Below are positions 43,861 through 55,366 of a stretch of DNA of 64,000 nucleotides, one piece after another (the first letter of the stretch is position 1; every line of letters begins with the position of its first letter). The translations under genes were made by a program, and so were the position numbers. Origin of the DNA: Rhipicephalus microplus (lineage: Eukaryota; Arthropoda; Arachnida; Ixodida; Ixodidae); the NCBI RefSeq assembly GCF_043290135.1, contig NC_134705.1:99574239-99638238 (forward strand). Direction: 5' to 3'. The notes under the pieces were generated by a model. That model saw only the letters and a list, made by a program, of their open reading frames with translations, made no database searches and had not been told where the DNA came from.

Positions 43861-43991
43861 GTTATGTAAGCCCAGTTGAAACAGTTTTTTGTTGCTGGTG
43901 CTATCTGGAAGGCCTAAAGCTTGTTTGTACGCCTTTCGTATGAGTGCGTTGATTTTGAGTTTTTTGGCTGTATACCAGTTTAGATATGCCG

Positions 43992-45300
43992 CTACGTATA
44001 TAAACTTATGTGGAATGAATAAATAAGCCTGATGACGCTAGCCTCTTTCATGCCCTGGTGTTTGTTTGTGACTCTCTTGATTAGCCGTATTGCGTTGGTG
44101 ACTTTGATTACTAACTTCTTGATGGTTTCACCGTTTGTATCCTTAGGCTCGATGATCAGTCCAAGGACTCTGATTTCTTGCACTATAGCAATAGTCCTGA
44201 CGTTTTTGGTGTGAATTTGGATCTCTTCGTAAGCACGGTCCCCGTTGTATCCATTGGGTGGTCTGCCTTTGAGCGTAGAGCGACAGAGGAGTAGTTCGAA
44301 TTTATCTGACGAGCACTCTAGGCCAGTACCTTCAAGATACTCCTCAGTAGGGGTGACGGCCTTCTGTGGTCTCTGCTCTATCACTCCGTCACTACCTTCA
44401 CACGCCCAGATGGTGATATCATGTGCATATATAGAATGATGTATTCCGTATATTGAGTTCAGCCGCGCCGGGAGTCCTATCATTGTGAGATTAAACAGCA
44501 CAGGCGATATGACCAAACCCTGTGGGGTACCAGCAGTGCCTATAAGCCGTTCCTCAGATCTGAGTTCTCTCATTACGATGGATGCCGTTCTGTTCGTTAG
44601 GAAGTCCTTGACATATTTATACGCTGTCGATCCTAAGCTTAATTGGTAGATCTGATGTAATATTGTAGTATGCGATGCTTTGTCAAAGGCTCTTTTAAAA
44701 TCTAATCCTAAGATCGCCCGAGTAGCTCTTGTTTTGTTGTCTAGAATCTGCTGCTTAAGTTGCAGCTTGGCGTCTTGCGTGTAGAGCCGTGTGCAGAACC
44801 CCAACATGGAATCTGGGTAGATTTTGTTCTCCTCAAGATAAGTGTTGATTCTCTCTAGAAAAGCGTGTTCTATCAGCTTCCCAGCAGAAGACGTTAGTGA
44901 TATGGGGCGTAAATTCGATAGATCGGGGGGTTTCCCAGGCTTGGGGATGAGGAATACTTTAGCTTTTTTTCACTGTTTTGGTATAGTGCCCTCGGTCTAG
45001 AACTCGTTAATATATTGCGTGATGTCCTCTATGGCTTGGTCGTCAAGGTTCCGTAGTGTTCTGTTCGTGATCCCGTCTGCTCCCTGTGCAGATTTGGTGT
45101 TGACTTCTGTAGCGCAGCCCTGATTTCAGCCACAGTAAACACCTCATCTAAGAGCTCGTTCGGGCCTCTGAAATATGGTCCGTGCTCTATGACAGACATG
45201 GCGGAAATGTACACGTTGCTAGCCTCAGCGATAAAGTCCTCATCACTGCCGTTATACCGGTGCACCAGTTTACGCAAGGTTTGCTTGTGTGCTTATTTGG
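43992..45300 (-). pseudogene. LINE A ORF2: reverse transcriptase
   Basis: From the right: AEIRAALQKSTPNLHREQT (linker), VFLIPKPGKPPDLSNLRPISL, AGKLIEHAFLERINTYLEEN, then in frame 43992-44807 ATRAILGLDFKRAFDKASHTTIL (motif A Asp present), GTAGTPQGLVISPVLFNLTM (motif B) and HHSIYAHDITIWA, where the YADD box reads YAHD. The RT is therefore dead. A stop near 44970 and a shift near 45070 interrupt it. Confidence 0.85.
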
Positions 45301-45549
45301 TGTTATCTGGGTCTAGCAGGTGTTTGAGCATCCGCCATGTCTGACCAGCATTCATTTATCCATCGAGACTATTACAAGCTTGGTCCCATTGCTGTTTGCT
45401 TAGCTGCTCACAATGATCTTCGATCTGTTTGTTCAGCTTGGCTATGCACTTGCGCAAGGGCCTGTTGTGCCTTTGTCCCCGCCATTCATTCTGCGGTGAT
45501 TGCTTGGCCTCCCACATGTGTGTGAGACGGCTAATAATCTGCTCTAGGG

Positions 45550-46380
45550 GTGGACTTGAAGTGATACTTCGCGTTGCCTCGCAGACGTGGTGATTGACAT
45601 CTTTGATCCAATCTTCAATATTGCTGATAGGGTCTTGTTTTTTTCGCGTTTCTGACTTTGCGAAGCTTATCCCAGTCAGTCCATCTAATCTGTCTCTGAA
45701 TTTCTGTGGCAGCCATGGTTTCTATCCTGATTTCTAGTATTCGATGATCACTCCCCAGATCATCGAATGTTTTTTTTTTCCATTTAGCGGTCCCCGCGTT
45801 ATGAACTAACGTTAAGTCTGGAGTGGTGTCTCTTGCAAGCCCAGCTCCCATACGCGTAGGAGAGTCGGGGTCAGTGATAAGAGTTAAGCCTGTTTCTTGA
45901 ATATCCTGCCATAGCGTTTTTCCTTTGGCTCTTGTGTATCCGTGTTTCCAAGCACTGTGTGGAGCGTTAAAGTCTCCACCTATGACGAGTGGATTGGGTC
46001 CCGCTATATCCACGGCCTTCTTAAAGAGGAGAAAGAAGCGTTGTCGTATGCGTGTGGGATTGCTGTAGAAACTCAGAATAAATATGCTCGGAGATTTTTT
46101 TCTTGTAAAGGCAAGTTTTACGAGTACATGCTCAATCTCTGTGATGCGAAATCGTGGCAGATTGCTACGAGTCCCTTCCTTACTAGAGTGGTTAGTCTTC
46201 TAATATCCCCTGTTGAAGGGCCAATCGCCTGATATCCCGGTAGCTTAGCTAAACCTTGGGTTTTCTGCAAAATTAGAACATCCGGTTTGGTACTGTCTCT
46301 AAGGTGTGGCAGGACTGCTTTCTTCTATTCATAGCTCCTGCGATTCCACTGCCAAATAATTAAGTCCCCTTTTCTGGGCT
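45550..46380 (-). pseudogene. LINE A ORF2: APE-type endonuclease
   Basis: The frame 45615-46013 carries PLVIGGDFNAPHSAWKHG, TTPDLTLVHNAG and DLGSDHRILEIRIE, the three diagnostic blocks of R1/I-type LINE endonucleases, all with their catalytic residues (D, N, S-D-H). The N-terminal half, 46014-46380, is degraded. Confidence 0.83.
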
Positions 46381-46383
46381 TCC

Positions 46384-47617
46384 CTATTTTGAGTTGGCTA
46401 TCGAAGAGGGAGGAGGGTGAAATAAGGCAGACCTCACGAGATTAGTTGATATAGCCGCGGATGTGGTGCCCTGAGATAAGTGTGCATTGCCTTCAGTGCT
46501 CATTGGAAGGTTGGTAGCTGGAAGTACCAGAGGTGTCCTAGGGCTGAGATTGGCTACGTTAGCTTCGAGTTTATCCAGTCTATTCATGATCATGGATATT
46601 GCAAGCGAGAGGTTGTTGGTTGCCTCTGCCTGTTCCCTAACTGCTCTCTGTATTTCAGACGATGTTTGACTGATGTTCAAAATTTGCGCCGTAGTTTTGT
46701 CATTATACACTTGAGCTTTTCTTTTAAGAGGTGGCGGGGTACTCTCTTTGTCCAGTAGGTTATATGGCATTTTTTCGAGGCGCTCTTAGGCCGCTGAACG
46801 CATTTGACTATAAGTTCTATTTGTGCAGTTTTTAAGACTTTGAACTTACCGAGTAAGCTGTGATATCAATTCTCTAAGCTCAGCGTTTTCTTTTTTCAGC
46901 TCCGCTATATTACTGACAATATGCGCAGTCTCCCCCGAAGGCCCAGGGCGCGTCTCTTTAACCACGTCTGACCAGCTCACCGTGAATGCCGGGTTCCCTT
47001 GGTGGCCATTGCCTCCTTTTGGCTTAGATTGGGATCTGGAACGGGATGCAGTGTGTTTTCTCGGTCTCGGAGACTGGGAGGTCTGGCCGCGGGGCGTTGT
47101 GCAGGACCAGGACCAGGACCTTAATCTTGACCCAGGCATTGCCCTCGTCCGGAATTTGAATCTCCCGCGTTTGGTTGGCTTGGTGGAAGGGGGGTAGTTC
47201 TTCTCGAGCGTCTTTTGAAGTTGTCGGAACCACTAGCTTTGTTTTACGATGTAGGGTGTCTTGAAATTGGCCTTGCAGAGTTTGTCAGCCGTGGGATGAT
47301 CTTTGCCGCGCAGCTGACATCCTGGCTGACAGTGGTAGTCTTCGCTCGGATCAGGCGTTCCACAATCCGCACATAGCTTGTCGCTTGGTCTCCAAAACAC
47401 GTCACTCCAGTGCCCAAGTCCGTTGCATTGTTCGCAAAAGTCAATTTGTTTCCTGTAGAGTGAACAGCGTGTGAGCACTCCTCTGTACATGACGTGGGTC
47501 AGGACTCTGCTGCTGTCAAAAAGGACTATCACTGTCGTGGTGTTCCCAAGACGTTTCGCTGCGATCGCCGTAAGATTTCGGGCTGTAATAATAGCTGCGG
47601 TGATGTCCCGTGGGGTT
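46384..47617 (-). pseudogene. LINE A ORF1, C-terminal half with zinc fingers
   Basis: 47233-47532 reads FDSSRVLTHVMYRGVLTRCS, then CEQCNGLGHWSD, CADCGTPDPSEDYHC and CQLRGKDHPTADKLC, three CCHC-type zinc-finger relics of the I-type ORF1. 46846-47139 is an SR-rich linker and a coiled coil (ELKKENAELRELISQL). 46384-46770 is the C-terminal tail ending near the ORF2 start. The N-terminal half is at 54530-55076, on the far side of LINE B. Confidence 0.8.
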
Positions 47618-47693
47618 TCGTTCGAAGGAGAGAGAGAGAGAGAGAGAAAACTTCATTTGCGCATAACGCGGAGCATTCCAAATGGTCGGGCCC

Positions 47694-48813
47694 CTATTCC
47701 AGGGCTCCGCTGGCCCTAGCCATCATCTCTACCCGTTGGACCAGCCAGCGCAGATCAACAATGGCCGAGCTGGACAGCAGCGCCTCCCATTGTTCCTCTG
47801 TGTTGTTCATGTTGTGGTGTTCTTCATTGTGATGCGTACACTCCCACGTGATGTGAAACAGAGTTGGTGTGGCCCACACCACGGACATATATCTTTGTAT
47901 GCTGTGGGGTAGAATACATGCAGCCTGTGTAAGTTCGTGTATGTGTTTGTTTGGATTCTGCGTAATGCCACCGATTCCATTGCTGTGAGTTTCTTATGCG
48001 GTGCTGGATACACTTTTATATTGTCCCTGTAATACTGAAGAATTGCACCAAAGTTAGGGTCTAGGGGCGTTGGATCCTCTATTGCAGTGTGCAAGGAAGC
48101 TCGGTAATCTGTGAAGCCTCGAGCCGCCTCATCCGCAAACTGGTTTCCGGTGACGCCCTCGTGCCCTGGCGCCCAGATAATGGTTTGGGTGTATTCAATG
48201 GGGAAGTGCTTGGGAGATTTGGTTAGAATTCGGAAGGCCTTCATACATATTCTACTTTTTTGTAATTTCTACATGCAGCGTTCGAGTCTGTGATTATTGT
48301 CATTGGGGCTTTTCGCTTCCTGGCCCCGCCGCGGTGGTCTAGTGGCTAAGGTACTCGGCTGCTGACCTGCAGGGCGCGGGTTCGAATCCCGGCTGCGGCT
48401 GCTGCATTTCCGATGGAGGCGGAAATGTTGTAGGCCCGTGTGCTCAGATTTGGGTGCACGTTAAAGAACCCCAGGTGGTCGAAATTTCCGGAGCCCTCCA
48501 CTACGGCGTCTCTCATAATCATATAGTGGTTTTGGGACGTTAAACCCCACATATCAATCAATCATTTTCGCTTCCTGCCCTCTTTGATTGCCAGTGCGAT
48601 CGCTATCTCCTCCGCTTCTGTGATAGATGCTTGGGCTATGGAAGCACAACTTGTGACGTTTCCTTTTCGGTCTGTGACCACGGCCACCATGTTCTCTGCA
48701 TTTGCCTGATATGGTGCAGCGTCAGTAAATTTCGCCGTATTCAGATATTTTGTCTGTTTATCTATGTAAATGGCTCTCGCTTTACGTCTTCCAGCATGTA
48801 AAACTGGGTCCAT
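47694..48813 (-). pseudogene. LINE B ORF2: RNase H and C-terminus, split by Ruka SINE
   Basis: 48578-48813 holds the N-terminal RNase H part: ARAIYIDKQTKYLNTAKFTD, VAVVTDRKGNVTSCASI (the first catalytic position is shifted or altered) and TEAEEIAIALAIKEG (Glu). Left of the SINE, 47694-48244 continues with PIEYTQTIIWAPGHEGVTGN and QFADEAARG, the final His/Asp block, and then CPWCGPHQLC. Removing 48323-48577 rejoins the domain. Confidence 0.82.
48323..48564 (+). mobile_element. Ruka-type tRNA-derived SINE, copy 1
   Basis: 242 bp, starting GCCCCGCCGCGGTGGTCTAG and ending in TCAATCAATCA. Polymerase III boxes: A box TGGTCTAGTGG at 48335-48345 and B box GGTTCGAATCC at 48379-48389. It is flanked by a 13-bp duplication TTTTCGCTTCCTG (48310-48322 and 48565-48577). 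I recognise it as the Ruka family of ixodid ticks. It needs LINE proteins in trans. It interrupts the RNase H of LINE B. The tRNA-like part is not a tRNA gene. Confidence 0.92.
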
Positions 48814-48861
48814 GTTCTTCGGTAGGGGGCATATTTTGTACCTGGCTCTGACTGAGCACGA

Positions 48862-50764
48862 CTATTCCTTAGCTCCTCCATGTGCCTGTACTTGTTCGCC
48901 GAGGCCGATCCTCTGAAGAATTTTTCTGCCGGTTGTCGTCTGTAGCAGGCGGTTAATCTGGGTGGTTACTTGTGCCTCAGCCAACTCATCAAATGTATTG
49001 TGAAGTCCGAGCGCTAATAGCTTCGCAGTTGAAGCGCTCTGTGGTAGTCGCTGAGCCACTTTACACGCCATCCTTATTATTTTGTCTGCTTTTTCTTTCT
49101 CCTCTCTATTCATGTTGTGGTAGGGTAGCGAGTATGTTCGTCTGCTGCGGACTAAGCTCTTTACCAAACGAAGCACGTCTTGTTCTTTCAGTCCAGCACG
49201 ATTGTTCGTTATTCGAACTATCATACGAACAATTTGTTGAGCTGTTCGTTTAAGCATATTCAGTGTGTGGAGACATCGCTGATTGGACTGTAACCACATC
49301 CCTAAGATCCGAACAGTTGTTTTCTCTGGTATAATATTGCCATCTAGCTTGACCTCAAGGTGGAGGCTCGTGTCTGTCCTTTGTTTTTTTACTCTTGGAG
49401 AACCGAATGAGTTCTGATTTGTCAGCTGAGCACTGAAGCCCCCTTTCTTTAGTGTAATCTTCGATGGTTTTAGCTGCCATTTGAAGCCGCTCTTCTTTTT
49501 CCGCCAAGCTACCCTTGGTTGTCCATACAGTGATGTCATCCGCATAGAAGGAGTGTCGGATGTCGGGAATACCTTCCAGTTTTTTGGCTAGACCAATCAT
49601 GGCTATGTTGAAAAGCGTAGGCGAGATCACAGCGCCTTGTGGTGTGCCTTTGCTCGGTGGGTGGAAGACATTCAATTCGTCTTCTCCTAATCTGATAGCA
49701 GCGGTTCTTTTAGTAAGGAAGTTCTGTACATATTTCTACGTCCTTTGACCGCAGTTTGTCGCTGCTAGCCCATCTAATATGGCCATGTGGCTTACGTTGT
49801 CAAAAGCGCCTTTTATGTCGATGGCCATGACAATGTTTTCTCCTGCTTTTAGAACATTTGTTAGTACTTCCTCCTTTAAAAGCAGAAGAATGTCCTGTGT
49901 CGAAAGGTTCGAGCGGAAACCAAACATCGTGTTTGGCAACAAGTTATTTTGTTCAAGGTGCCGTTGAAGTCTGGCATTTATTAATCTCTCAAACACTTTG
50001 CCTAAGTACAAGGTAAGAAAGATTGGCCTGAGGTTTTCTATTGCCAATTTCTTTCCTGGTTTGGGTATCATAATTATTACAGCAAGCTTCCATTTCCGAG
50101 GTATAGTGGCATTCATCCAGTGTTTGTTAATGAAGTTTAGAAGCGCTGTTATGGCTTCGTCATTCATGTTGCGAATCATGGCATTGGTGATTTGATCCGC
50201 CTCAGGCGCTGTGTTGTGTTTCATGCTGACGATTGCCGCTCTGACCTCGGCATGCGTGAAAGGTGCATCCAGTTCCGAGTTTGGGAGCCCAGTGTATTTA
50301 GCCTGGTAAGGGGCTGTGATGGCTCGGGCGCCGAAACACTTAATATAGATGTCTTGAAGCAGGTCATCTCTTGTGCCTGGATATGTGTGCAATAATCTTT
50401 CTAGAGATTTTTGTCCTTCGCGTTTAGTTTTCAGAGGGTCAATCATGGCTCTTAGGATATTCCATGTCATTGCTGTTCCTAGGGTTCCATTTAGTTAATC
50501 GCAAAATTGTTCCCAGTTGGCTGTCGCGAGTTGATTAGCGTACTGTTCGGCTTGCAACGTCATTTCTTCAATTTTCACTTTGAGTTTCTTATTTAGCTTT
50601 TGCCTTTTCCATCTTTTAGTGAGGTTTCTTCTTGCTTCCCACAGGTGAAGAAGGTGAGCGTCTACTTCAGGGGTATCATCTGTTCTGGCGACAGTTTTGG
50701 TGTACATTTGCTTTTCATTTCGAATTACTTCACACCACTCGTCCAAGTCGTCTATAGCGGTCAC
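48862..50764 (-). pseudogene. LINE B ORF2: reverse transcriptase
   Basis: From the right: VRAAIVSMKHNTAPEADQIT, LAVIIMIPKPGKKLAIENLR, LGKVFERLINARLQRHLE, then VMAIDIKGAFDNVSHMAIL (motif A, Asp intact) in frame 49736-50470. A stop at 49736 separates SKGTPQGAVISPTLFNIAM (motif B) and RHSFYADDITVW (YADD intact, 49535-49546). The thumb (48862-49545) reads TVRILGMWLQSNQRCLHTL and LRLVKSLVRSRRTYSLPYHN. Catalytic residues are preserved although the frame is broken in at least two places. Confidence 0.88.
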
Positions 50765-50833
50765 GTGCGCTTTTAGCGCTTTTCTATATGCGTGCCAGTC
50801 TGTAATTTTGGCTGTGCCGATGTGTTTTCGGAT

Positions 50834-51522
50834 TCAGCCGGTGCGGATTATGGTGCTTAGTATGTAATGATCACTGCCCAGGTTTTCAAGGGTGTTGTAC
50901 CAGTCCACGCTGTGGCAGTTTTGTACTATCGTCAAGTCTGGACTTGTGTCCATGGATACGCTGTTGCCTATCCTCGTTGGTATTGCAGGGTCAGTTAACA
51001 GAGTCATTTCCAGTTTGTCTATTTGTCTTGCGATATTCTTGCCTTTGGTGTCTTGCATCTTATATCCCCAGCTTGCATGCCTGGCATTAAAGTCCCCAAC
51101 TATGATTAATGGATTCCATTTCGCCAGTTTTGCTCTCTCTTGAAAGAGCTTGTCGAACGTTGCTCTCTTTTGTCTTGGGGGGCTATAGATATTAAGTATG
51201 AAGGCGCTCTTTCCATGGCTCCCTTTGTAGGTTATTTCTGTTATTATATGCCGGATATCCACCTCTTCAATGGGCTGATGACATATTGCTGTATTTGAGT
51301 TATGGACTAATGTAGCAACTATCCATTCTGCGTCCCCGGTACTATAAGTTTCGTAGCCCCGTTTTTTGGTTGTGTTCCAGCTTCCTGGACTGCTATGACA
51401 GCAGGTGGCTTTTGTTGCGACGCCACCAGCTGCAACAGTTGCCCTCTTTTCCGCCGGAAACCACGGCAGTTCCACTGCCATATTTCACACATTTCTGACC
51501 GCTGCGTTTGATGATTAGCCAT
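50834..51522 (-). pseudogene. LINE B ORF2: APE-type endonuclease
   Basis: The start of ORF2 at about 51522 reads MCEIWQWNCRGFRRKRGQLL and PPAVIAVQEAGTQPK (Asn and Glu of the active site). A frame shift near 51340 leads to SAFILNIYSPPRQKRATFDK, LIIVGDFNARHASWGYKM, TSPDLTIVQNC and NLGSDHYILSTII. These are all diagnostic blocks of R1/I-type endonucleases. The ATG at 51522 overlaps the end of ORF1 by a few bases, typical for the group. Confidence 0.86.
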
Positions 51523-53276
51523 TATGCGTCTCCTGGTTCATGGCCGACAATCCGGGCCTGTTGTAAATTTTCTCAGCTTTTTCTCCGATGTTTATGCTTG
51601 TGGCATGCTTTCTCAAGGCTTTCGTGAATTTGTCGTGTTGTGCCTGGATTTTCTTGTCCAGAATCTCGAGCTTTCTATCTACATTTATCATTACTTGCTC
51701 TATAACTGTCGATATAACTTCCTTTAATGTTTCTTTCAGCATCAACGACGTAATCATTGAGTCACCTCCTGCATTCGGTTGCGTTTGCGATTTCTGGCCA
51801 CTCTGGGTGGGTATAGAGTTTTGTTGCGGGTGCTGCGTTTGTTGCTTTTTTAGTTCCCTATTTTCGCGTTCTAGGTCACCTATTCTCACCCGCATTATCT
51901 CTAACTCACGTTCTAAGCGCGTGAGTTGTGGTGTTTGGTGTGAGTGTAGGGATGATTTTGCTGCCCAGCTCACCTGCTTCTTCGCTTCCTTTTTCTGCGC
52001 CTTCTTGCCCTTGTGCTGTTGTTGCTTTACTTGGGCCTGCTTGTGGCCACCATTCCTGGAGTTAGAGCAGTCTCGAGAGCCGGACCTGGATCGGGATGTA
52101 GATCGAGATTTGGATCGGGAACTGGAACGGGCCCTGCCTGGCGGTGCAGAGTCCTCGCGGTCCGTGCTGAACTAGCGTCTCTTGAGTATGCCAGTGGTTT
52201 TTGGTGTGCTGTGTTGGTGCGACAGCAGCAACCGGCCCTTTTGAGGGACGCGTTTGAGTTTCTTGGTGCACTCCGATGCCGCCGTGGGATGGCATCCGCC
52301 GCACAGGGCACATTCTGGATCGCACGTGTGGTCCTCAGGTGGGTCTCTTAGGCGACATTTACTGCACGTCTTTGTCATTGGTGTGGGACAAACATCCGTC
52401 CTATGTCTCTGCTCTTGCAGAGTTTACAGCACTGCCGTGTGGGTTGATAAGGCACGCACGGCATTTCGCCACCGTAATAATACACGAAGCGTGGCAGTAT
52501 TGGTCCATCGAACGTGATCACTGCAGTTTGTGACTGTCCGAGCATGCGGGCTTGAACAATTGTCACTCCTTGAGTGCGCACTCGGAGATGGCTCAGGAGT
52601 TCAGCTTCGGGCGTTTCGCGTTCTAATCCGTGTACCACTCCTTTCAGGTATTCAGCAGGAGTGGATATGTAGGTGTTCACGGGATAGTTGGTGCCATTAA
52701 GTTCCAGTGCCTTTATCTTCAAGATCGTTTCTGCTACATCTTCAAACGGAGTGCTTGCAATAATTATGTTTGATCTGTTGCGAAGGCGAAGCAGAAATTT
52801 GTGGCTGTTACAGGCCTCCGGGTCACCGCTCGCAGGTTCTATCGCTCGCGCAACCTGGTATGCTTTCAGTTTCTTCACAACTAACCCTGGTCTCGGCCGC
52901 ATGATACTCTTCATATCGTTTTGGGCAGCGGCGTCGCGCGCGTTCGTCGTCGGCCCCTATCAGATGCTCTCCCGCGTTGCTCTTCTGCAAGCGTTCTAGC
53001 ACCGGAGCTGTTGCTCTCAGTTTCGCCTCGAGCAACGCTGTCATCACTCGCTGCGCGTTCTTGTTTCCTGATGCGTTTTCGCTGTCGCAATAACATAGCT
53101 ACCTGCCACTGACCATTCTTGGCTTCGTCGTCGCGTTCCTCCGCAGGGTATTTTTTCTTGTCCTCGGCGTCGCTAGTAGATTCCACTTGTAGCACCTCGT
53201 CAGGTGAAAGGAAACCTTCGTTGGCGTCCACCTCAGAGCTCACTTGGGTTTCGATGTCTTGGTCATCCATGTCCAT
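51515..53276 (-). pseudogene. LINE B ORF1 (gag-like, zinc fingers, coiled coil)
   Basis: ATG at 53276 starts an acidic N-terminus, MDMDDQDIETQVSSEVDANE, then a basic stretch to 52911. The next frame (52375-52914) has IMRPRPGLVVKKLKAYQV, LRNRSNIIIASTPFEDVAE and TAVITFDGPILPRFVYYYGG, the core of I-type ORF1, ending in CCKLC. A zinc-finger zone at about 52172-52378 reads CSKCRLRDPPEDHTC and CALCGGCHPTAASEC. An SR-rich zone (about 52027-52200) and a coiled-coil C-terminus (51515-51973) follow. There are at least two frameshifts. Confidence 0.82.
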
Positions 53277-53400
53277 AAGTGCCTGGGCTAGTTCGGGGTC
53301 GTTGTCCGTTGAGGTTCGGGCAGGTGAAGCGTGACGCGTCGGCCGAGAGCTGGCTGCCAGGACTCCGCGTTCCGCTTCGCCACGAGGCTTAGCGTTGCGG

Positions 53401-54370
53401 GTTATTATTATTATTCAGGTTACCCCTAAAGGCCCTCTAGAAGAGGGTATTACATAGGGGGGGGGGGCAGTACAACATGGTTTACAGCAAGATACAGTGT
53501 AACCTGACAACCGCAATAAAGCGCAAACCATGAATACGGGCAGCAATTGCATGGCGTTATACAATAGTTAAAAAACGAAAGAAAACAAAACAACAAAAGC
53601 AAAAAAATATTTAGTTAGTCACCGTAGTGCGCATGAGCTCTGAAAACTTTACCGAGTCTTTCTCGGTGGCAATATGTACAGACAAACTGTTCCACTCAAT
53701 AATAGTGCGCGGGATGAATGACTGAGCGAAACGAAGTGTGCGAGATAGCGGGTGTTTGACTTTGTTAGGATGATCACGGCGGGGAAAGATGGAACAGGCG
53801 GGTTCAAAGAAACTGTCATGTAATGATGGGTGATTGTAAAGTTTGTGGAAAAGTGATAGGCGTGCATATTTCTGACGAATGGCCAAATCCTCTAGCTCAG
53901 CACGGTTTTTTAAGTTAGTTACGCTGGAATAGGTAGAATAATCTGAGTAAATGAAACGAGCAGCTCGGTATTGCAAAGATTCAATATTTGATACGATGTA
54001 GGCTTGATGAGGATCCCAAATGGCACTGGCATATTCTATTTTAGGGCGAATTAGACTGGTAAAATCAAGTTTTTTTAACTGCGATGGAGCCTGTTAAAGA
54101 TTTCGTTTCAGTAACCCGAGAGACCAGTTAGCAGCTGCAAGAGTGACTTCTATATGATGGTGCCAAGATAGATTGGATTGAAAGTGGAGACCGAGGTACT
54201 TGTAGGTAGATGTTAACTCAAGTGTCATTTTATTCAACAAGTATTGACTAGGAAAACGTGTAGCAGCGTTAGTAAAGGACATGCACTTTGTTTTAGAAAC
54301 ATTTAACGACATACGCATGCTCTGCCGAAGGTCTTCACTTCCCAGAGGATACCGGGATCGCTTGTCCAAA
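53401..54370 (-). mobile_element. CR1-group LINE fragment, 5'-truncated, in LINE B 5' region
   Basis: Minus strand, ending in a TAA-type tail (TTATTATTATTATT on the plus strand at 53401-53416). The protein parts are the RT thumb and C-terminus: 54094-54369 reads MRMSLNVSKTKCMSFTNAAT and TYKYLGLHFQSNLSWHHHIE; 53611-53976 reads MQYRAARFIYSDYSTYSSVT, LFHKLYNHPSLHDSFFEPAC and SFIPRTIIEWNSLS. This end is typical of CR1/L2-like LINEs. The 5' truncation is at about 54370. A target duplication was not resolved. Confidence 0.78.
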
Positions 54371-54529
54371 AAGGTGGTGTCAGCGTGTACCTGACGTCTT
54401 CCTGCACAATTCCTGTAGTTTCACTGGTAGTCACATGATTTTAACCGCTGCTAGGTACGATGATTGACGGAGCCGATGTGAACGCGTTTGCACTCCTCGG
54501 CGCCACCTGGCGGTCTCCTCGTTCGAAGG

Positions 54530-55076
54530 AACTGCTTTGATTACACCTTTGGCAGTGAGTTTCGAGGCCGTCTCGTATACTCCCATCTCATACAACTTGT
54601 CGTTTGCTTTGATGTGCTTGATGCCTTGGTACATGTCCGCATGGTCTTGGTTTGGAGTGTTAACGACCAAGATGTTCTGAAAATTATTCGGACAAATCGT
54701 GTCCGTCTCTCTTTTTTCATAAGGGATCTCGGCTGCTTCATACACAGCTTTGTCAAGCTTCGTTGAGCTGAGCTTGGATATCTGCTGTCCTCCTCTTGGC
54801 CTTATAACTACCTTGTAGTCACCTGTCGGCAGTCTTGGCATTTTGCTGGCTCTGGTAATCTGGGATATCAAATTTGCACCATGCGTTCTAGGCGTTCGGG
54901 TAGGGCTAGGGCTACCACGGCGTTCCTGACTACCTTTCTTTGCATTTTTTCTGTTTCAAACTTCTGTCCAACCGTTGCTTGTGTCATCTTACCGTTGGGT
55001 GACGTCTTCGTCTTCCCGTTAGGTGGCGTCTTCATTCTGCTGCGATACTTCCATTGTTGATGATTACGGCCTGTAT
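54530..55076 (-). pseudogene. LINE A ORF1, N-terminal half
   Basis: Minus strand. It reads MPRLPTGDYKVVIRPRGGQQ, DTICPNNFQNILVVNTPNQD, HIKANDKLYEMGVYETA and KGVIKAVPSNEET, cut at 54530 by LINE B; the frame that continues beyond is LINE B sequence. The possible start at about 55060 lies in a repetitive, stop-containing stretch. The plus-strand element at 63760-64000 encodes the same block. Confidence 0.8.
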
Positions 55077-55358
55077 GGCGCGAACGCCGAGGCCTGGCTA
55101 TCGTGAGGCCGCCCCAGTCGACGCGGAGCGCAGGTTGTAGGAATAGTAGATGCTGCTTGGTGGGGGCTGGTTTCAGTCGTAAAATCTCGAAAAATGATCA
55201 CCCACCTTAGAATATGGTCTCTTCGGATTCTCTGTGACGAGAAGAATCAGATGGTACATAAATCCGAGTGGTGCCTGGCTGTATTCGCTCGAAATCATTC
55301 TATGAGAATGGAGCCGACGTGAAGAGCGTCCATTCACTTCGGTGACCGCAGCGCCTCC
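55077..55358 (-). other. LINE A 5' untranslated region
   Basis: No reading frame. The 5' end GGAGGCGCTGCGGTCACC resembles the 5' ends of LINE B (54518) and of the LINE at 63241, all of which continue with a TCACGTCGGCTCC-like word 40-50 bases later. This shared start probably contains the internal promoter. Confidence 0.6.
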
Positions 55359-55366
55359 AGGGATGG

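Larger units (their letters stand above)
47629..54518 (-). mobile_element. I-type LINE B, near full length, inserted in LINE A ORF1
   Basis: Minus strand, flanked by an exact 11-bp duplication TCGTTCGAAGG (47618-47628 and 54519-54529). Removing it joins the two halves of LINE A ORF1. The 3' tail is (CT)n at 47629-47647, and the 5' end starts GGAGACCGCCAGGTGGCGCC. ORF2 is about 47650-51522 and ORF1 51515-53276. It carries a Ruka SINE in its RNase H and a CR1-group LINE fragment in its 5' region. The longest frames and intact RT and endonuclease motifs make it one of the better preserved elements here. Confidence 0.88.
42718..55358 (-). mobile_element. I-type LINE A, near full length, split by LINE B
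   Basis: Minus strand. The 3' end at 42718 has a TCAC simple tail and the 5' end at 55358 starts GGAGGCGCTGCGGTCACC. It is flanked by an exact 8-bp duplication AGGGATGG (42710-42717 and 55359-55366). ORF2 (RNase H, RT, endonuclease) is 42718-46380. ORF1 is split into 46384-47617 and 54530-55076 by the insertion 47629-54518. Total without nested elements is about 5.7 kb. Stops and lost catalytic residues show it is inactive. Confidence 0.85.

Noticed and set aside
48335..48389. tRNA gene on the plus strand
   Set aside because: A and B boxes belong to the Ruka SINE; the cloverleaf is incomplete and the element has a target duplication. The same applies to 62336-62390.
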